Shown here piece by piece: positions 9,811 through 18,262 of a stretch of 64,000 nucleotides of DNA. The stretch lies in NCBI GenBank assembly GCA_002449845.1, contig DJXW01000019.1:148145-212144 (forward strand). The letters are read 5' to 3'. The position numbers were made by a program, and so were the translations under genes. This DNA is from Prevotella sp. UBA6994 (lineage in GTDB: Bacteria; Bacteroidota; Bacteroidia; Bacteroidales; Bacteroidaceae). Below the pieces are notes generated by a model that was not told the DNA's origin, did not search any database, and saw nothing but the letters and a program-made list of their open reading frames with translations. The stretch's first letter is position 1. The number at the start of each line of letters is the position of its first letter.

Positions 9811-9917
9811 ATTGTCTTTTTTAAGATAGAGTTGATTTCAACAAACAAAGATAAATATAATTTGCCAACTTACCATGAATCCATTGAAGAATTTATGTTT
9901 AGTTAACGAGTGAGGGC

Positions 9918-10517
9918 CTATTCACCGAACAATCCTCTCAGTCCTGAGTCAACTCCACTGAATCCCATAAAGGCGAGAGAGAGCAGTCCTGCAGTGATCA
10001 TCACGATTGCCATTCCTTGCATTCCCTTGGGAATCTTGACCAGTTCCAATTGTTCGCGAATGCCTGAGAAAACCACCAATGCCAAGGCAAAGCCCAATGC
10101 AGTGGAGAAGGCGTAAACCACACTTTCAATTAAAGAATAGTCTTTCTGGATTACCAGGATGGCTACACCCAACACGGCACAGTTGGTGGTAATCAGTGGG
10201 AGGAAAATTCCCAGTGCCTGATACAATGCGGGAGACACTTTCTTGAGGATAATCTCTACCATCTGTACCAATGAGGCTATCACGAGGATGAATGCCAGCG
10301 TCTGCAAGTATTGCAAGCCATTGGGATTGAGTACGTATATCTGCACCAGGTAAGTCACGATGGTAGCAAGAGTCATGACGAAAGCCACGGCTGCACCCAT
10401 GCCCAATGCGGTATCTACTTTCTTGGAAACGCCGAGGAAGGGGCAGATACCCAAGAACTGTGACAGCACGATGTTGTTGACGAATATCGCTGAAATGAAA
10501 ATCAATATATATTCCAT
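9918..10517 (-). CDS. rnfA: Rnf complex subunit RnfA (NqrE family)
   Basis: RnfA is an integral membrane subunit of the ferredoxin:NAD+ oxidoreductase that couples electron flow to Na+ or H+ export. The 199-residue protein is almost entirely hydrophobic with about six membrane helices and begins MEYILIFISAIFVNNIVLSQFLGICPFLGV, of which the NNIVLSQFLGICPFLG stretch is typical of RnfA/NqrE. It is the last gene of the seven-gene rseC-rnfBCDGEA unit, 60 nt after rnfE. Confidence 0.95.
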   Translation of the reverse strand: MEYILIFISAIFVNNIVLSQFLGICPFLGVSKKVDTALGMGAAVAFVMTLATIVTYLVQIYVLNPNGLQYLQTLAFILVIASLVQMVEIILKKVSPALYQALGIFLPLITTNCAVLGVAILVIQKDYSLIESVVYAFSTALGFALALVVFSGIREQLELVKIPKGMQGMAIVMITAGLLSLAFMGFSGVDSGLRGLFGE

Positions 10518-10577
10518 GATTCTGTCTTATTAATTGGTTGTTGTTTCTTTGACGAGTAACATGACTTATCAACGGGA

Positions 10578-11168
10578 TTATTTAGTCTTGCCGTTCAAGC
10601 GGTTCATGATGGCAATGAGGAATCCCAGTGAGATAAATGCACCCGGAGGAAGTACGAAGAGAAGGATGTTGGTGCTTTCTGGCAACAACGTGAATCCGAA
10701 ACAAGAACCTGCGCCGAATATTTCACGTACAGAACCCAACAGCGTGAGAGCCATCGTGAAGCCGATGCCTATACCAATACCATCGAAGATACTTGCCAAC
10801 GGACTGTTCTTACAAGCGTAGGCTTCTGCACGACCAAGAATGATACAGTTTACCACAATCAGCGGTATGAAGATACCCAAGCTCTTGTCTATGTCGGGTA
10901 GGTAAGCCTTGATAACCATCTGCAACACCGTTACGAAGGCTGCAATCACCACCACAAACACGGGGATGCGCACCTTGTCTGGCGTAATGCTCTTGATGCA
11001 AGAGATGACGAAGTTGGTACAAATGAGTACTGCCATGGTGGCAAGTCCCATCGACATACCGTTGATGGCACTTGTGGTGGTTGCCAACGTGGGACACATA
11101 CCGAGGAGAAGAACGAAGGTTGGGTTCTCCTTGATAATACCGTTATTTAATATTTTGATGTAATTCAT
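10578..11168 (-). CDS. rnfE: Rnf complex subunit RnfE (NqrD family)
   Basis: RnfE is the membrane partner of RnfA in the ion-translocating core of Rnf. The 196-residue protein has about six hydrophobic helices and family motifs such as NPTFVLLLGMCPTLA near the N-terminus and CIILGRAEAYA in the middle. Its start lies 18 nt after the rnfG stop. Confidence 0.95.
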   Translation of the reverse strand: MNYIKILNNGIIKENPTFVLLLGMCPTLATTTSAINGMSMGLATMAVLICTNFVISCIKSITPDKVRIPVFVVVIAAFVTVLQMVIKAYLPDIDKSLGIFIPLIVVNCIILGRAEAYACKNSPLASIFDGIGIGIGFTMALTLLGSVREIFGAGSCFGFTLLPESTNILLFVLPPGAFISLGFLIAIMNRLNGKTK

Positions 11169-11186
11169 GTTTCTTGATGTTTAGAG

Positions 11187-11822
11187 TTAACGATTAGCCA
11201 CCTTCTCTTGTTGCTTGGTTGCACCGCTTTGTGCGTCTGCACCTTTATTTATATATGCGTGATAAGCTTGGTTGATGGCTTTCAAGAATGCGCGAGAGGT
11301 GATGGTAGAAGCCGTAATGGCATCTATGTCACCACCGTCTTTCTTCACGGTGAGGTCCTTGTCTTTCGGGTTCTTGCCGATGATGTTACCCTTTTGTCCT
11401 TCTTGGAACCACTTGTCAGCCTTTGCTCCCAAACCAGGAGTCTCACTGCTTTGCAAGATGGTGTATCCCAAGATGTCGCCTTCGGGATTGAAGCCCACAA
11501 GTACCTTGATATTGTCAGAGAATCCTAATGCGCTTGATTCCACGGCAGCACCTAAGTTGTGATTGCGTCCGTCTTGCGTGTGGTGGATGATAAAGGTTGC
11601 TTCCTTTCCGTCAATTTCCTGTACGATGGTGTCGTTAGATACCACGGTCAGTTTCTCTCCACCCATCACCACCTTAATACCGTTGGCAAGCATCTGCTCA
11701 GCTTGTTCGGCGATAGGACCTTCTGTTACATGGTTTACCCAAGCCAGTATTCCACCCATAATCAGTGCCACACCTACGAGCACCAATACCATGTTTAATA
11801 AAGACGATTCTAACTTTTTCAT
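11187..11822 (-). CDS. rnfG: Rnf complex subunit RnfG (covalent FMN protein)
   Basis: RnfG is a periplasm-facing flavoprotein of the Rnf complex, anchored by one N-terminal helix (residues about 10-28). The 211-residue product has an FMN-binding domain with the motif DAITASTITS, whose threonine is the expected site of covalent FMN attachment (usual form SGATxT). The start overlaps the rnfD stop by 4 nt. The C-terminal tail is polar and probably disordered. Confidence 0.94.
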   Translation of the reverse strand: MKKLESSLLNMVLVLVGVALIMGGILAWVNHVTEGPIAEQAEQMLANGIKVVMGGEKLTVVSNDTIVQEIDGKEATFIIHHTQDGRNHNLGAAVESSALGFSDNIKVLVGFNPEGDILGYTILQSSETPGLGAKADKWFQEGQKGNIIGKNPKDKDLTVKKDGGDIDAITASTITSRAFLKAINQAYHAYINKGADAQSGATKQQEKVANR

Positions 11823-12835
11823 TTCTTCTCCTCCTTGTTTTTAGCTGGTACTTCACCAAAACGTTTTGGCTTGATGTATGAGTTGATAAGAGGCGTAAAG
11901 GCATTCATGATCAGAATAGCAAACGACATACCTTCTGGATAACTACCCCAGTTACGAATCACCACGGTCAGGAAGCCGATGGCTACACCGTAGATTAATT
12001 GTCCCTTGGGTGTCATGGGAGAAGTGACGTAATCGGTTGCCATGAAGATAGCACCCAACATCAGACCTCCACTGAACAATACTTGGAATGGATTGGCGTA
12101 AACAGGACTTGCCAAAGAGAGCAGACCACTGAATACGAATACCGTTGCGAGGATTGAGATAGGAATGTGCCATGTGATAATCTTCTTCCAAAGCATGTAA
12201 GCCAAGCCGAGAAGCAATGCCAAGGCACAAACTTCACCGATGGTTCCTGCACCCAAGCCATTTGTGGCATTTCCTAAGAGCAAGTCAATAGAACTGGGCA
12301 GTTGTTCCAAGTAAGAAGTGTCGCCAGTCTTGATGGCAGTTTTCATGATGCTCAACGGCGTAGCACCAGTTACGGCATCAGTATATGCGGTAAGTTGTCC
12401 GGCAACTGGCCATGAAGTCATGGCAGCAGGGAAGCTGACCAACAAGAAGCAACGGCCTACCAGTGCGGGATTGAAAGGATTGCATCCCAATCCTCCGAAG
12501 GTCATCTTGCCAATGCCTATGGCAACGAGTGCACCGATGATAATCATCCAAATGGGGAAGTTGCTGGGTAAGTTCATTCCCAACAGCAAACCCGTAATGA
12601 TTGCCGAACCGTCTGTCAGTGTGGGCTCAGCTTTCAACATATATTTGGTAATCGCCCATTCAAAAAACATACAGGCGACAACGCTTGTCAGACAAACCAC
12701 TACAGAGCCAAGCCCGAAGTAATAGAACGATACGAGCAGGGCAGGGAGCAAGGCGATAATCACGCCATACATGTTTTTTTCAACGCTGTCTGTTCCGTGA
12801 GCGTGCGGTGAAAGAGAAACGATTAATTTTCCCAT
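11819..12835 (-). CDS. rnfD: Rnf complex subunit RnfD (NqrB family)
   Basis: RnfD is a polytopic membrane flavoprotein of the Rnf ion pump. The 338-residue protein has many hydrophobic helices and the FMN-attachment motif TGATPLS about residue 175. It begins 24 nt after the rnfC stop and overlaps rnfG by 4 nt, in keeping with one polycistronic message. Confidence 0.95.
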   Translation of the reverse strand: MGKLIVSLSPHAHGTDSVEKNMYGVIIALLPALLVSFYYFGLGSVVVCLTSVVACMFFEWAITKYMLKAEPTLTDGSAIITGLLLGMNLPSNFPIWMIIIGALVAIGIGKMTFGGLGCNPFNPALVGRCFLLVSFPAAMTSWPVAGQLTAYTDAVTGATPLSIMKTAIKTGDTSYLEQLPSSIDLLLGNATNGLGAGTIGEVCALALLLGLAYMLWKKIITWHIPISILATVFVFSGLLSLASPVYANPFQVLFSGGLMLGAIFMATDYVTSPMTPKGQLIYGVAIGFLTVVIRNWGSYPEGMSFAILIMNAFTPLINSYIKPKRFGEVPAKNKEEKK

Positions 12836-12859
12836 TGTTATATAATTCTTAATTAGGCG

Positions 12860-14212
12860 TTATTTTTTAGTATTACGTGCTCTGATAATGCCCATCACGG
12901 CAGCCTTGCCCTGCAAGATGTTGTCGAGGATAGGACGGTGAGAGGGACATGTGAATTGGCACGAGCCACAAGAGATACATGATACGATTTCTTCAGCCTC
13001 AGCCCGCTCGTACATCTTCTTTTCTGAGAGTATGGCAAGCAAGTAAGGTTCAAGACCCATCGGACAGGCACTCACGCATTTGGCACAACGAATACAGGGT
13101 TGTACGGGCTTGCGACATGCGTCTTCGTCAGAGAGAATAGTCACAGAGTTGGTTCCCTTGCATACGGGAACATCAATAGACATCAGGGCTTTACCCATCA
13201 TCGGTCCGCCAGCCAGCACCTTGTTGTCGCCTTCTGGCATTCCGCCACATGCTTCTATCAGTTCACGCATGGGAGTTCCCATACGCACGAGGAAGTTGCC
13301 TGGGTTCTTCACCTTCTTTCCCGTAACGGTGGTGTAACGCTCAAACAATGGCTTGCGTTTCATCACGGCTTGGTAAACGGCAAATGCGGTTCCCACATTC
13401 TGCACGATGGCGCCTACATTCACGGGGATGGCAGGAGGAGCAGGTACCTGACGTTGAATCACGGCATCTACCAATTGTTTCTCACCACCTTGTGGGTATT
13501 TCTGAGCCAAGGGAACCACTTCCACGCGTGGGTCGTTGGCAGTCTTTTCTGTTAAGAGCTTGATGGCTTCTGGCTTGTTCTCCTCAATGCCAATATAGCC
13601 TTTCTCCACCTTGGCAGCCTTCATCAGCAGGTCAAGTCCCACCAATATCTCATCGGGATGCTCCATCATCAGACGATAGTCAGAGGTGATATATGGCTCA
13701 CACTCCACACCGTTGATGATGATACATTCAGCCTTGGCGGTTGGGGGAGGGCAGAGCTTGATGAAGGTAGGGAATCCAGCACCACCCATACCAGTGATAC
13801 CAGCCACCTTGATGCGTTCTACTATCTCCTCTGGTGTTAGTTCGGGATGGTCTGCCAGTTTCTCCAGTTTCTCTGACCTGTCTATCGTCTCTTCCCATTC
13901 ATCTCCTTCAACGTTGATGATGATAGAAGGCTTGCGATAGCCAGTGGCATCAATGGCATCATCAATCTTCAATACCGTACCTGATACGGATGAGTAAATG
14001 GGAGCTGATACAAATCCGCCAGCCTCCGCAATCATGGTTCCTACTTTCACTTTGTCACCTTTCTTGACTACGGGTTTGGCAGGTGCGCCAATGTGCTGTG
14101 ACAGTGGGAATATGGCTTGTTGTGGCAGTGCGGCTACTTTAGTCGCTATCTCTGCGGTTATCTTGTTTTCCTCAGGATGTACGCCACCTATCTTAAATGT
14201 GTGTAAATTCAT
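12860..14212 (-). CDS. rnfC: Rnf complex subunit RnfC (NADH-binding, 2x[4Fe-4S])
   Basis: RnfC is the peripheral Rnf subunit that binds NAD(H) and FMN and carries two [4Fe-4S] clusters. The 450-residue product has GVHPEENK near the start, the GAGFPTFIKL nucleotide/flavin region around residue 145, and two C-terminal cluster motifs (CIRCAKCVSACPMG and CISCGSCQFTCPS). The start overlaps the rnfB stop by 4 nt. Its length is in the usual range for anaerobe RnfC without a long C-terminal repeat. Confidence 0.96.
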   Translation of the reverse strand: MNLHTFKIGGVHPEENKITAEIATKVAALPQQAIFPLSQHIGAPAKPVVKKGDKVKVGTMIAEAGGFVSAPIYSSVSGTVLKIDDAIDATGYRKPSIIINVEGDEWEETIDRSEKLEKLADHPELTPEEIVERIKVAGITGMGGAGFPTFIKLCPPPTAKAECIIINGVECEPYITSDYRLMMEHPDEILVGLDLLMKAAKVEKGYIGIEENKPEAIKLLTEKTANDPRVEVVPLAQKYPQGGEKQLVDAVIQRQVPAPPAIPVNVGAIVQNVGTAFAVYQAVMKRKPLFERYTTVTGKKVKNPGNFLVRMGTPMRELIEACGGMPEGDNKVLAGGPMMGKALMSIDVPVCKGTNSVTILSDEDACRKPVQPCIRCAKCVSACPMGLEPYLLAILSEKKMYERAEAEEIVSCISCGSCQFTCPSHRPILDNILQGKAAVMGIIRARNTKK

Positions 14213-15123
14213 GCTTTTACCTTCGCTTTTTGGGGATTAGGGGTGGTAGGTGTAATAGGAGTAGCTGGTGTGGCAGGTGTCTCTGCAACTACCTTACGAG
14301 CAGGGAAGTTGATGCTCTTGATGGCACCTGTAGGACAAACAGACTCACACTTGCGGCAAATCTTACATTTCTGCCAGTCGATGTAAGCCACGTTGTTTTC
14401 CACGGTGATTGCCTCAAACTTACATTCTTTCGTACATTTGCCACAGCCAATGCAAGCAGCGCTACATGCTTTCTTGGCAACGGCACCTTTGTCTTTGTTG
14501 ACGCAACTAACCCACAGACGACGACCTTTAGGTCCTTTTTTCCGTAGTTCGATGATGTGGCGAGGACAAGCCTTGACACATGCACCGCACGAAGTACAGA
14601 ACTCTTCATCCACAACGGGCAATCCCGTCTCAGGATTGATCTTGATGGCACCGAAGTTACAAGCTGCGACACAGTCGCCACAACCTAAACAACCATAGCC
14701 ACAAGCCGTCTCTCCAGTACTGCAGGCGTTCATTGCATTACATGTACGCAAACCGTCGTACTCTGCAATGCGTGGACGAAGTTCACAAGTACCATTGCAA
14801 CGTACCACCGCAACCATGGGGTCGGTGTTGGCAATGGCCATACCCAATAAATCGGCAACCTGCCCCATGATGGCAGAACCACCCACTGGGCAATTCAGAC
14901 CTTCAAGAGAACCCTTGTCAGCAGCCTTTACCAGTGCATCAGCCATTCCTCCGCAACCAGGGAAACCACATCCGCCGCAGTTGGCTCCTGGCAACAGCTC
15001 TGCCACTTGGCCAATGCGAGGGTCTTCTTGAACGGCAAATTTCTTAGATACTACATACAATATCAATGCTGATACCAATGCAATACTTCCAAGAACAATA
15101 ACCGCAATAGAAATAAAATTCAT
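14209..15123 (-). CDS. rnfB: Rnf complex subunit RnfB (polyferredoxin)
   Basis: RnfB is the electron-input subunit that accepts electrons from reduced ferredoxin. The 304-residue protein has one N-terminal membrane helix, the four-cysteine domain CGGCGFPGCGG around residues 49-60, and several CxxCxxCxxxC(P) ferredoxin motifs spaced through the rest. The last about 25 residues are a Thr/Pro-rich low-complexity tail. It lies 21 nt after the rseC-like gene and overlaps rnfC by 4 nt. Confidence 0.96.
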   Translation of the reverse strand: MNFISIAVIVLGSIALVSALILYVVSKKFAVQEDPRIGQVAELLPGANCGGCGFPGCGGMADALVKAADKGSLEGLNCPVGGSAIMGQVADLLGMAIANTDPMVAVVRCNGTCELRPRIAEYDGLRTCNAMNACSTGETACGYGCLGCGDCVAACNFGAIKINPETGLPVVDEEFCTSCGACVKACPRHIIELRKKGPKGRRLWVSCVNKDKGAVAKKACSAACIGCGKCTKECKFEAITVENNVAYIDWQKCKICRKCESVCPTGAIKSINFPARKVVAETPATPATPITPTTPNPQKAKVKA

Positions 15124-15144
15124 AATTTTTGTATTTTGTTTTAG

Positions 15145-15555
15145 TTATTCTATCCAAAACGATAATTTTCCGTTTATCTTGTCTTTGCAAACATAGAGAC
15201 CTATATAATAAGGTATGAGCGAGGCTAATGCTGCCAATGCCGCAACGGGCTCACTGCCCGTGAGTCCCATCGTGGTAAACAGCACCGCCAACAACAGTAA
15301 GAACGGAACCCCAAATCCCAATGCCACGGCACGTGCGCCCGTCTTTGTGGAAGCCACTACCGTCACTTGGTCACCTTTCTTGTGAGTGTTTGTTGGTGTT
15401 TCGTAAACATCTATCAGTTTTTCCTTTGCCCCCGAAGCATGACAATGGCTCGATACCACACATGCGCCACATGCAGATGCCTGTAGAATGCGCACACGTA
15501 CGTGTCCGCTCTCAACAGATTCGATGATGCCAGCATGTTTGATGTTGTTGCTCAT
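15145..15555 (-). CDS. rseC: RseC/MucC-family membrane protein heading the rnf operon
   Basis: RseC-like proteins are small inner-membrane proteins; some act on SoxR reduction together with Rnf. I place the start at the ATG at 15555 (MSNNIKHAGIIES), giving 136 residues; an upstream in-frame ATG at 15591 would add 12 residues and lies only about 20 nt from the promoter. A cysteine cluster CGACVVSSHC follows residue 25 and two membrane helices occupy the C-terminal half. The position just upstream of rnfB is typical of Bacteroidales. Its precise role is inferred. Confidence 0.86.
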   Translation of the reverse strand: MSNNIKHAGIIESVESGHVRVRILQASACGACVVSSHCHASGAKEKLIDVYETPTNTHKKGDQVTVVASTKTGARAVALGFGVPFLLLLAVLFTTMGLTGSEPVAALAALASLIPYYIGLYVCKDKINGKLSFWIE

Positions 15556-15607
15556 GTTATGTTTCCGATTGTGTAATCGATTAATTGTCAAAATGGGTTT
15601 ACAATGG

Positions 15608-15638
15608 CAAAATTAACATTATAATTTCAATTGGCAAA
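15608..15638 (-). promoter_or_regulatory. Sigma-ABfr promoter of the rseC-rnfBCDGEA operon
   Basis: Minus-strand TTTG, 19 nt, TAATTTTG matches the Bacteroidetes promoter consensus. It lies about 50 nt upstream of the rseC start and no other promoter of similar quality is seen within the operon. Confidence 0.8.
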
Positions 15639-15673
15639 GCAATTGTGAAAATTATTTGTAATAATATCCGAAA

Positions 15674-15687
15674 ACGTTTGCAAACGT
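15674..15687. promoter_or_regulatory. Palindromic operator-like site
   Basis: ACGTTTGCAAACGT is a perfect 14-bp palindrome between the divergent rnf promoter and the ketopantoate reductase-like gene. It resembles LacI/PurR-type operators; the regulator is unknown. A similar half-matching sequence occurs near 30886. Confidence 0.4.
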
Positions 15688-15753
15688 ATCATTTGTTCGG
15701 CATAAATGATATGTTTACATGGGGTAAATGTATGATTTGTCAAACAAAAGTAT

Positions 15754-15761
15754 TATCTTTG
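15754..15761 (+). promoter_or_regulatory. -7 element (TATCTTTG) of the panE-like gene
   Basis: TATCTTTG fits the Bacteroidetes -7 consensus and lies about 65 nt upstream of the start at 15826. The -33 element is not clear. Confidence 0.5.
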
Positions 15762-15825
15762 CACCGACAAATAATCCATCCTACTCCAATAGGTGAGGTA
15801 AATGATTGGAAAGTAATTATAGAGT

Positions 15826-16743
15826 ATGAAATACGGTATTATAGGGACGGGAGCCATAGGTGGCTACTACGGCGGAAAATTGGCTAAGGATGGTCAGGAG
15901 GTTCACTTCTTGATGCATCGTGATTATGAATATGTAAAAGCACATGGGCTTCAGGTGGATTCTTGCGACGGCTCTTTCCATCTCGATCAGGTATATGCTT
16001 ATTCCACGACTAAGGAAATGCCTCCTTGCGATGTGGTGTTGGTGTGTTTGAAGTCAACCAACAATCATCTGCTCCGTGATTTCCTTCCTCCATTGCTTCA
16101 CAAGGACACGTTGGTGGTGCTGATTCAAAACGGTATAGGATTGGAAGAAGATGTGCAGTCATTATTTCCCGACGTGGCCTTGGCGGCAGGTCTGGCTTTT
16201 ATCTGTTCTGCCAAGACCGAACCAGGAAGAGTGAATCACCAGTGTTACGGACACATTAACTTTGGCAATTTCTCATGTAAAGACGAGGGCAAGATGCAAT
16301 TGTTGGTTGACGAATTTAACCATGCGGGCATCAAGGCAGGACTCGTGGAATACCAAGAGGCACGTTGGAAGAAAGCCGTATGGAACATGCCGTTTAATGG
16401 AATGACCGTTGCCTTGCATACGCAGACAGATTTATTGCTCAAGAATCCTGCTACACGACAGTTGATACATGACCAAATGATGGAGGTGGTGGGAGCTGCA
16501 CAACATTTAGGTGTGAAGAATATTGACGAGTCTTTTGTTGACTTGATGATGAAAATGACCGATGAAATGACGCCTTATTCACCTTCCATGCGATTGGATT
16601 ACGACTTTCGTCGTCCTTTGGAAATCCATTACATCTATTCACGTCCCATTGAGATTGCCCGTCAATCAGGTTTCCCCATGCCTAAGTTAGAAATGCTGGA
16701 AGCGGAACTGAAATTCCTGTCGGAAAGCAATTCTTTGCAATAA
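15826..16743 (+). CDS. panE: Ketopantoate reductase-family protein (ApbA/PanE)
   Basis: The 305-residue protein matches 2-dehydropantoate 2-reductase, which makes pantoate for coenzyme A using NADPH. It has the N-terminal dinucleotide-binding GIIGTGAIGGYYGG, the LIQNGIG segment near residue 104 and the C-terminal ApbA_C helical domain with the catalytic-lysine region ARWKKAVWN. It stands alone, with its own promoter and an intrinsic terminator at 16791. Some family members act on other ketoacids, so PanE activity is likely but not proven. Confidence 0.85.
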   Translation: MKYGIIGTGAIGGYYGGKLAKDGQEVHFLMHRDYEYVKAHGLQVDSCDGSFHLDQVYAYSTTKEMPPCDVVLVCLKSTNNHLLRDFLPPLLHKDTLVVLIQNGIGLEEDVQSLFPDVALAAGLAFICSAKTEPGRVNHQCYGHINFGNFSCKDEGKMQLLVDEFNHAGIKAGLVEYQEARWKKAVWNMPFNGMTVALHTQTDLLLKNPATRQLIHDQMMEVVGAAQHLGVKNIDESFVDLMMKMTDEMTPYSPSMRLDYDFRRPLEIHYIYSRPIEIARQSGFPMPKLEMLEAELKFLSESNSLQ

Positions 16744-16790
16744 GCCACGAGTCATCATCCAAACTCTGATTTAATCATTTTAATTCGATA

Positions 16791-16826
16791 ACCCTGTTGC
16801 TTAAAAACCAACAGGGTAATTTTTTT
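16791..16826 (+). terminator. Intrinsic terminator after the panE-like gene
   Basis: The ACCCTGTTG / CAACAGGGT stem (9 bp) with an 8-9 nt loop is followed by seven T residues. Confidence 0.9.
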
Positions 16827-16870
16827 GAGGGGCTTATTGGGGATCAATAGATTTTTCATAGGGAAGGAAG

Positions 16871-16911
16871 ATTCATAATTCATAATTGATAATTCATAAT
16901 TGATAATTCAT
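16871..16911. repeat. Heptamer tandem array (ATTCATA/ATTGATA)
   Basis: Six consecutive 7-bp units alternate between ATTCATA and ATTGATA. The array directly precedes the foldback element at 16936. Confidence 0.85.
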
Positions 16912-16935
16912 CTCGATTTATTTGTCACGATTGAG

Positions 16936-17218
16936 GGAAATGCCGTAGGCATTAGATGTTAGTAGCCAGCCATACAGCCGTGCCGATAGGTATGGCGAAC
17001 CAACGGTCACTGTTCGCGATAGCGAGGGAAAGTAAATGGCTGGGGGAGAGGATGCAGCAAACGGAATACCCTGCCATAGGTAGGAGACACCAAAAGGCAT
17101 ATCGCCTACCTATGGCAGGCTTTTTCTCATCCCGACCTTTTTACCAGCCATTTCGGTCTACCTGACGGCAGACCTGTATGGCTGGCTACTGACATCTGAT
17201 GCCTACCGGCATCTTTCC
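16936..17218. repeat. Nested foldback (long inverted-repeat) element
   Basis: Four nested pairs of complementary arms share one centre. The outer arms are 16936-16977 and 17174-17218 (about 42-45 bp, mostly matching). Further pairs are about 16977-16992 with 17160-17172, 17034-17043 with 17144-17153 (10/10), and 17071-17084 with 17105-17118 (14/14). The innermost hairpin is followed by TTTTTC on the plus strand and resembles a terminator. The outer arms begin with a mini-palindrome (ATGCC-N3/4-GGCAT). No convincing gene lies inside. A 20-bp match to the left boundary recurs at 59217-59236. Confidence 0.85.
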
Positions 17219-17327
17219 GTACAGAATGATTATTCATCGACATTGGACACAAATACATTCATCAATGTTCAATCTCTCCCCCTATGAAAAAACTATTTAG
17301 CCCTTATTGGTTGGTTCCCAAGTTTTC

Positions 17328-17393
17328 ACTATAAAAGAAACCATCGGTCACTATATAAGAAACCGATGGTTACTATGCAAGAAACCGATGGTT
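17328..17393. repeat. Three 22-bp tandem repeats
   Basis: Three consecutive 22-bp units of the form ACTAT..AAGAAACC(G)ATCGGT/GATGGT occur just downstream of the LolA-like gene. The ACCATCGGT / ACCGATGGT parts are mutually complementary and could fold. Confidence 0.75.
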
Positions 17394-17427
17394 TCATGCA
17401 ATGTTACCAAACACGATGTTGGTGTTA

Positions 17428-18045
17428 TTACTTGCGCTTATCTATGTAAGTATATGCTCTGTATTGGTTTTTGGGAAAAACAAAGATGTTGTTGTCGATG
17501 TTTCCGCTTTGGAAATGAGAAATCTTGATGTTAGCCCAAATAAAAGCCACTTTGATCTTGAGGCTGATGGGTGCACGTGTCTTCTTGTCAATCAGCGCCT
17601 TGATGAGCTTCATTCCATCGTGTCCCTTTTTCAGTTTCAGCGTAATGAGAAAACCTTGTTTGGTGTCTTCTACCTGGTAGTTGTAACTGTCTGGGGAGAA
17701 TTTGAATTTGCTGGAATACTTGTCTTTCTCGTCTGATTGAGCCGAATGAGTCGTTACGGTTTTCTTCTTGGTATCTACCACATGGTACGTTTGCCCATTG
17801 TTCCATGCGCTATACCTTTTCTCAACAAACTTGCTCTTGTCTCCTTTGTACCAAATAGTTCCGTTTGTCTTGTAAAGACCTATCAGGTTGACGTCATAGT
17901 GGAGTGTACAACCTTGCTCGCCGAATACCATTTGATAGGTTCTGTCGAACATCTGACGTGCTTGCCTGGCATTAGGAGAGTCTTCTGCCCACATACTGAT
18001 AGGCAGGAACAAGAAGAACAGAATACGAATGATATGTTGTCTCAT
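17428..18045 (-). CDS. LolA-like periplasmic lipoprotein carrier protein
   Basis: The start at 18045 (MRQHIIRILFF) gives a 205-residue protein with a clear signal peptide (cleavage after about residue 19, SMWA-ED); the longer frame upstream to 18342 is not a credible gene start. The mature part resembles the LolA/LolB-like beta-fold (TLHYDVNLIGLYKTNGTIWYKGDK and the later FLITLKLKKGHDGMKLIKALIDK). LolA carries lipoproteins through the periplasm to the outer membrane. It is the last gene of the ECF sigma unit, after a 217-nt gap with a hairpin, so it may also have its own promoter. Confidence 0.7.
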   Translation of the reverse strand: MRQHIIRILFFLFLPISMWAEDSPNARQARQMFDRTYQMVFGEQGCTLHYDVNLIGLYKTNGTIWYKGDKSKFVEKRYSAWNNGQTYHVVDTKKKTVTTHSAQSDEKDKYSSKFKFSPDSYNYQVEDTKQGFLITLKLKKGHDGMKLIKALIDKKTRAPISLKIKVAFIWANIKISHFQSGNIDNNIFVFPKNQYRAYTYIDKRK

Positions 18046-18173
18046 GTTTATGTTTTCCATTTTGGGCTGCAAAATTACAAAAAAATCAACAATAAAGAGC
18101 GAGAAAGCAGAAAAATGTTCTGCAACGAAGGATTTGCAGGATTTTTTAACCAATGCTAAAAGGATGAATAAAT

Positions 18174-18206
18174 ATCCCTCACTACTCGTCACGAGCAATG
18201 AGGGAT
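18174..18206. terminator. Hairpin between the secreted-protein gene and the LolA-like gene
   Basis: ATCCCTCA and TGAGGGAT form a stem, with an extra CTCGT/ACGAG pairing inside. There is no long T-run on either strand, so it may attenuate or stabilise mRNA rather than fully terminate. Confidence 0.5.
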
Positions 18207-18262
18207 TCCTTTCCTGATGCATCTGAAAAAACATTTTATTAATTCTATAATTGTCTAATTCA

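Noticed and set aside
16956..17165. Plus-strand frame of 69 codons inside the foldback element
   Set aside because: The frame follows from the inverted-repeat structure. There is no promoter-like site for it and the product has no family character.
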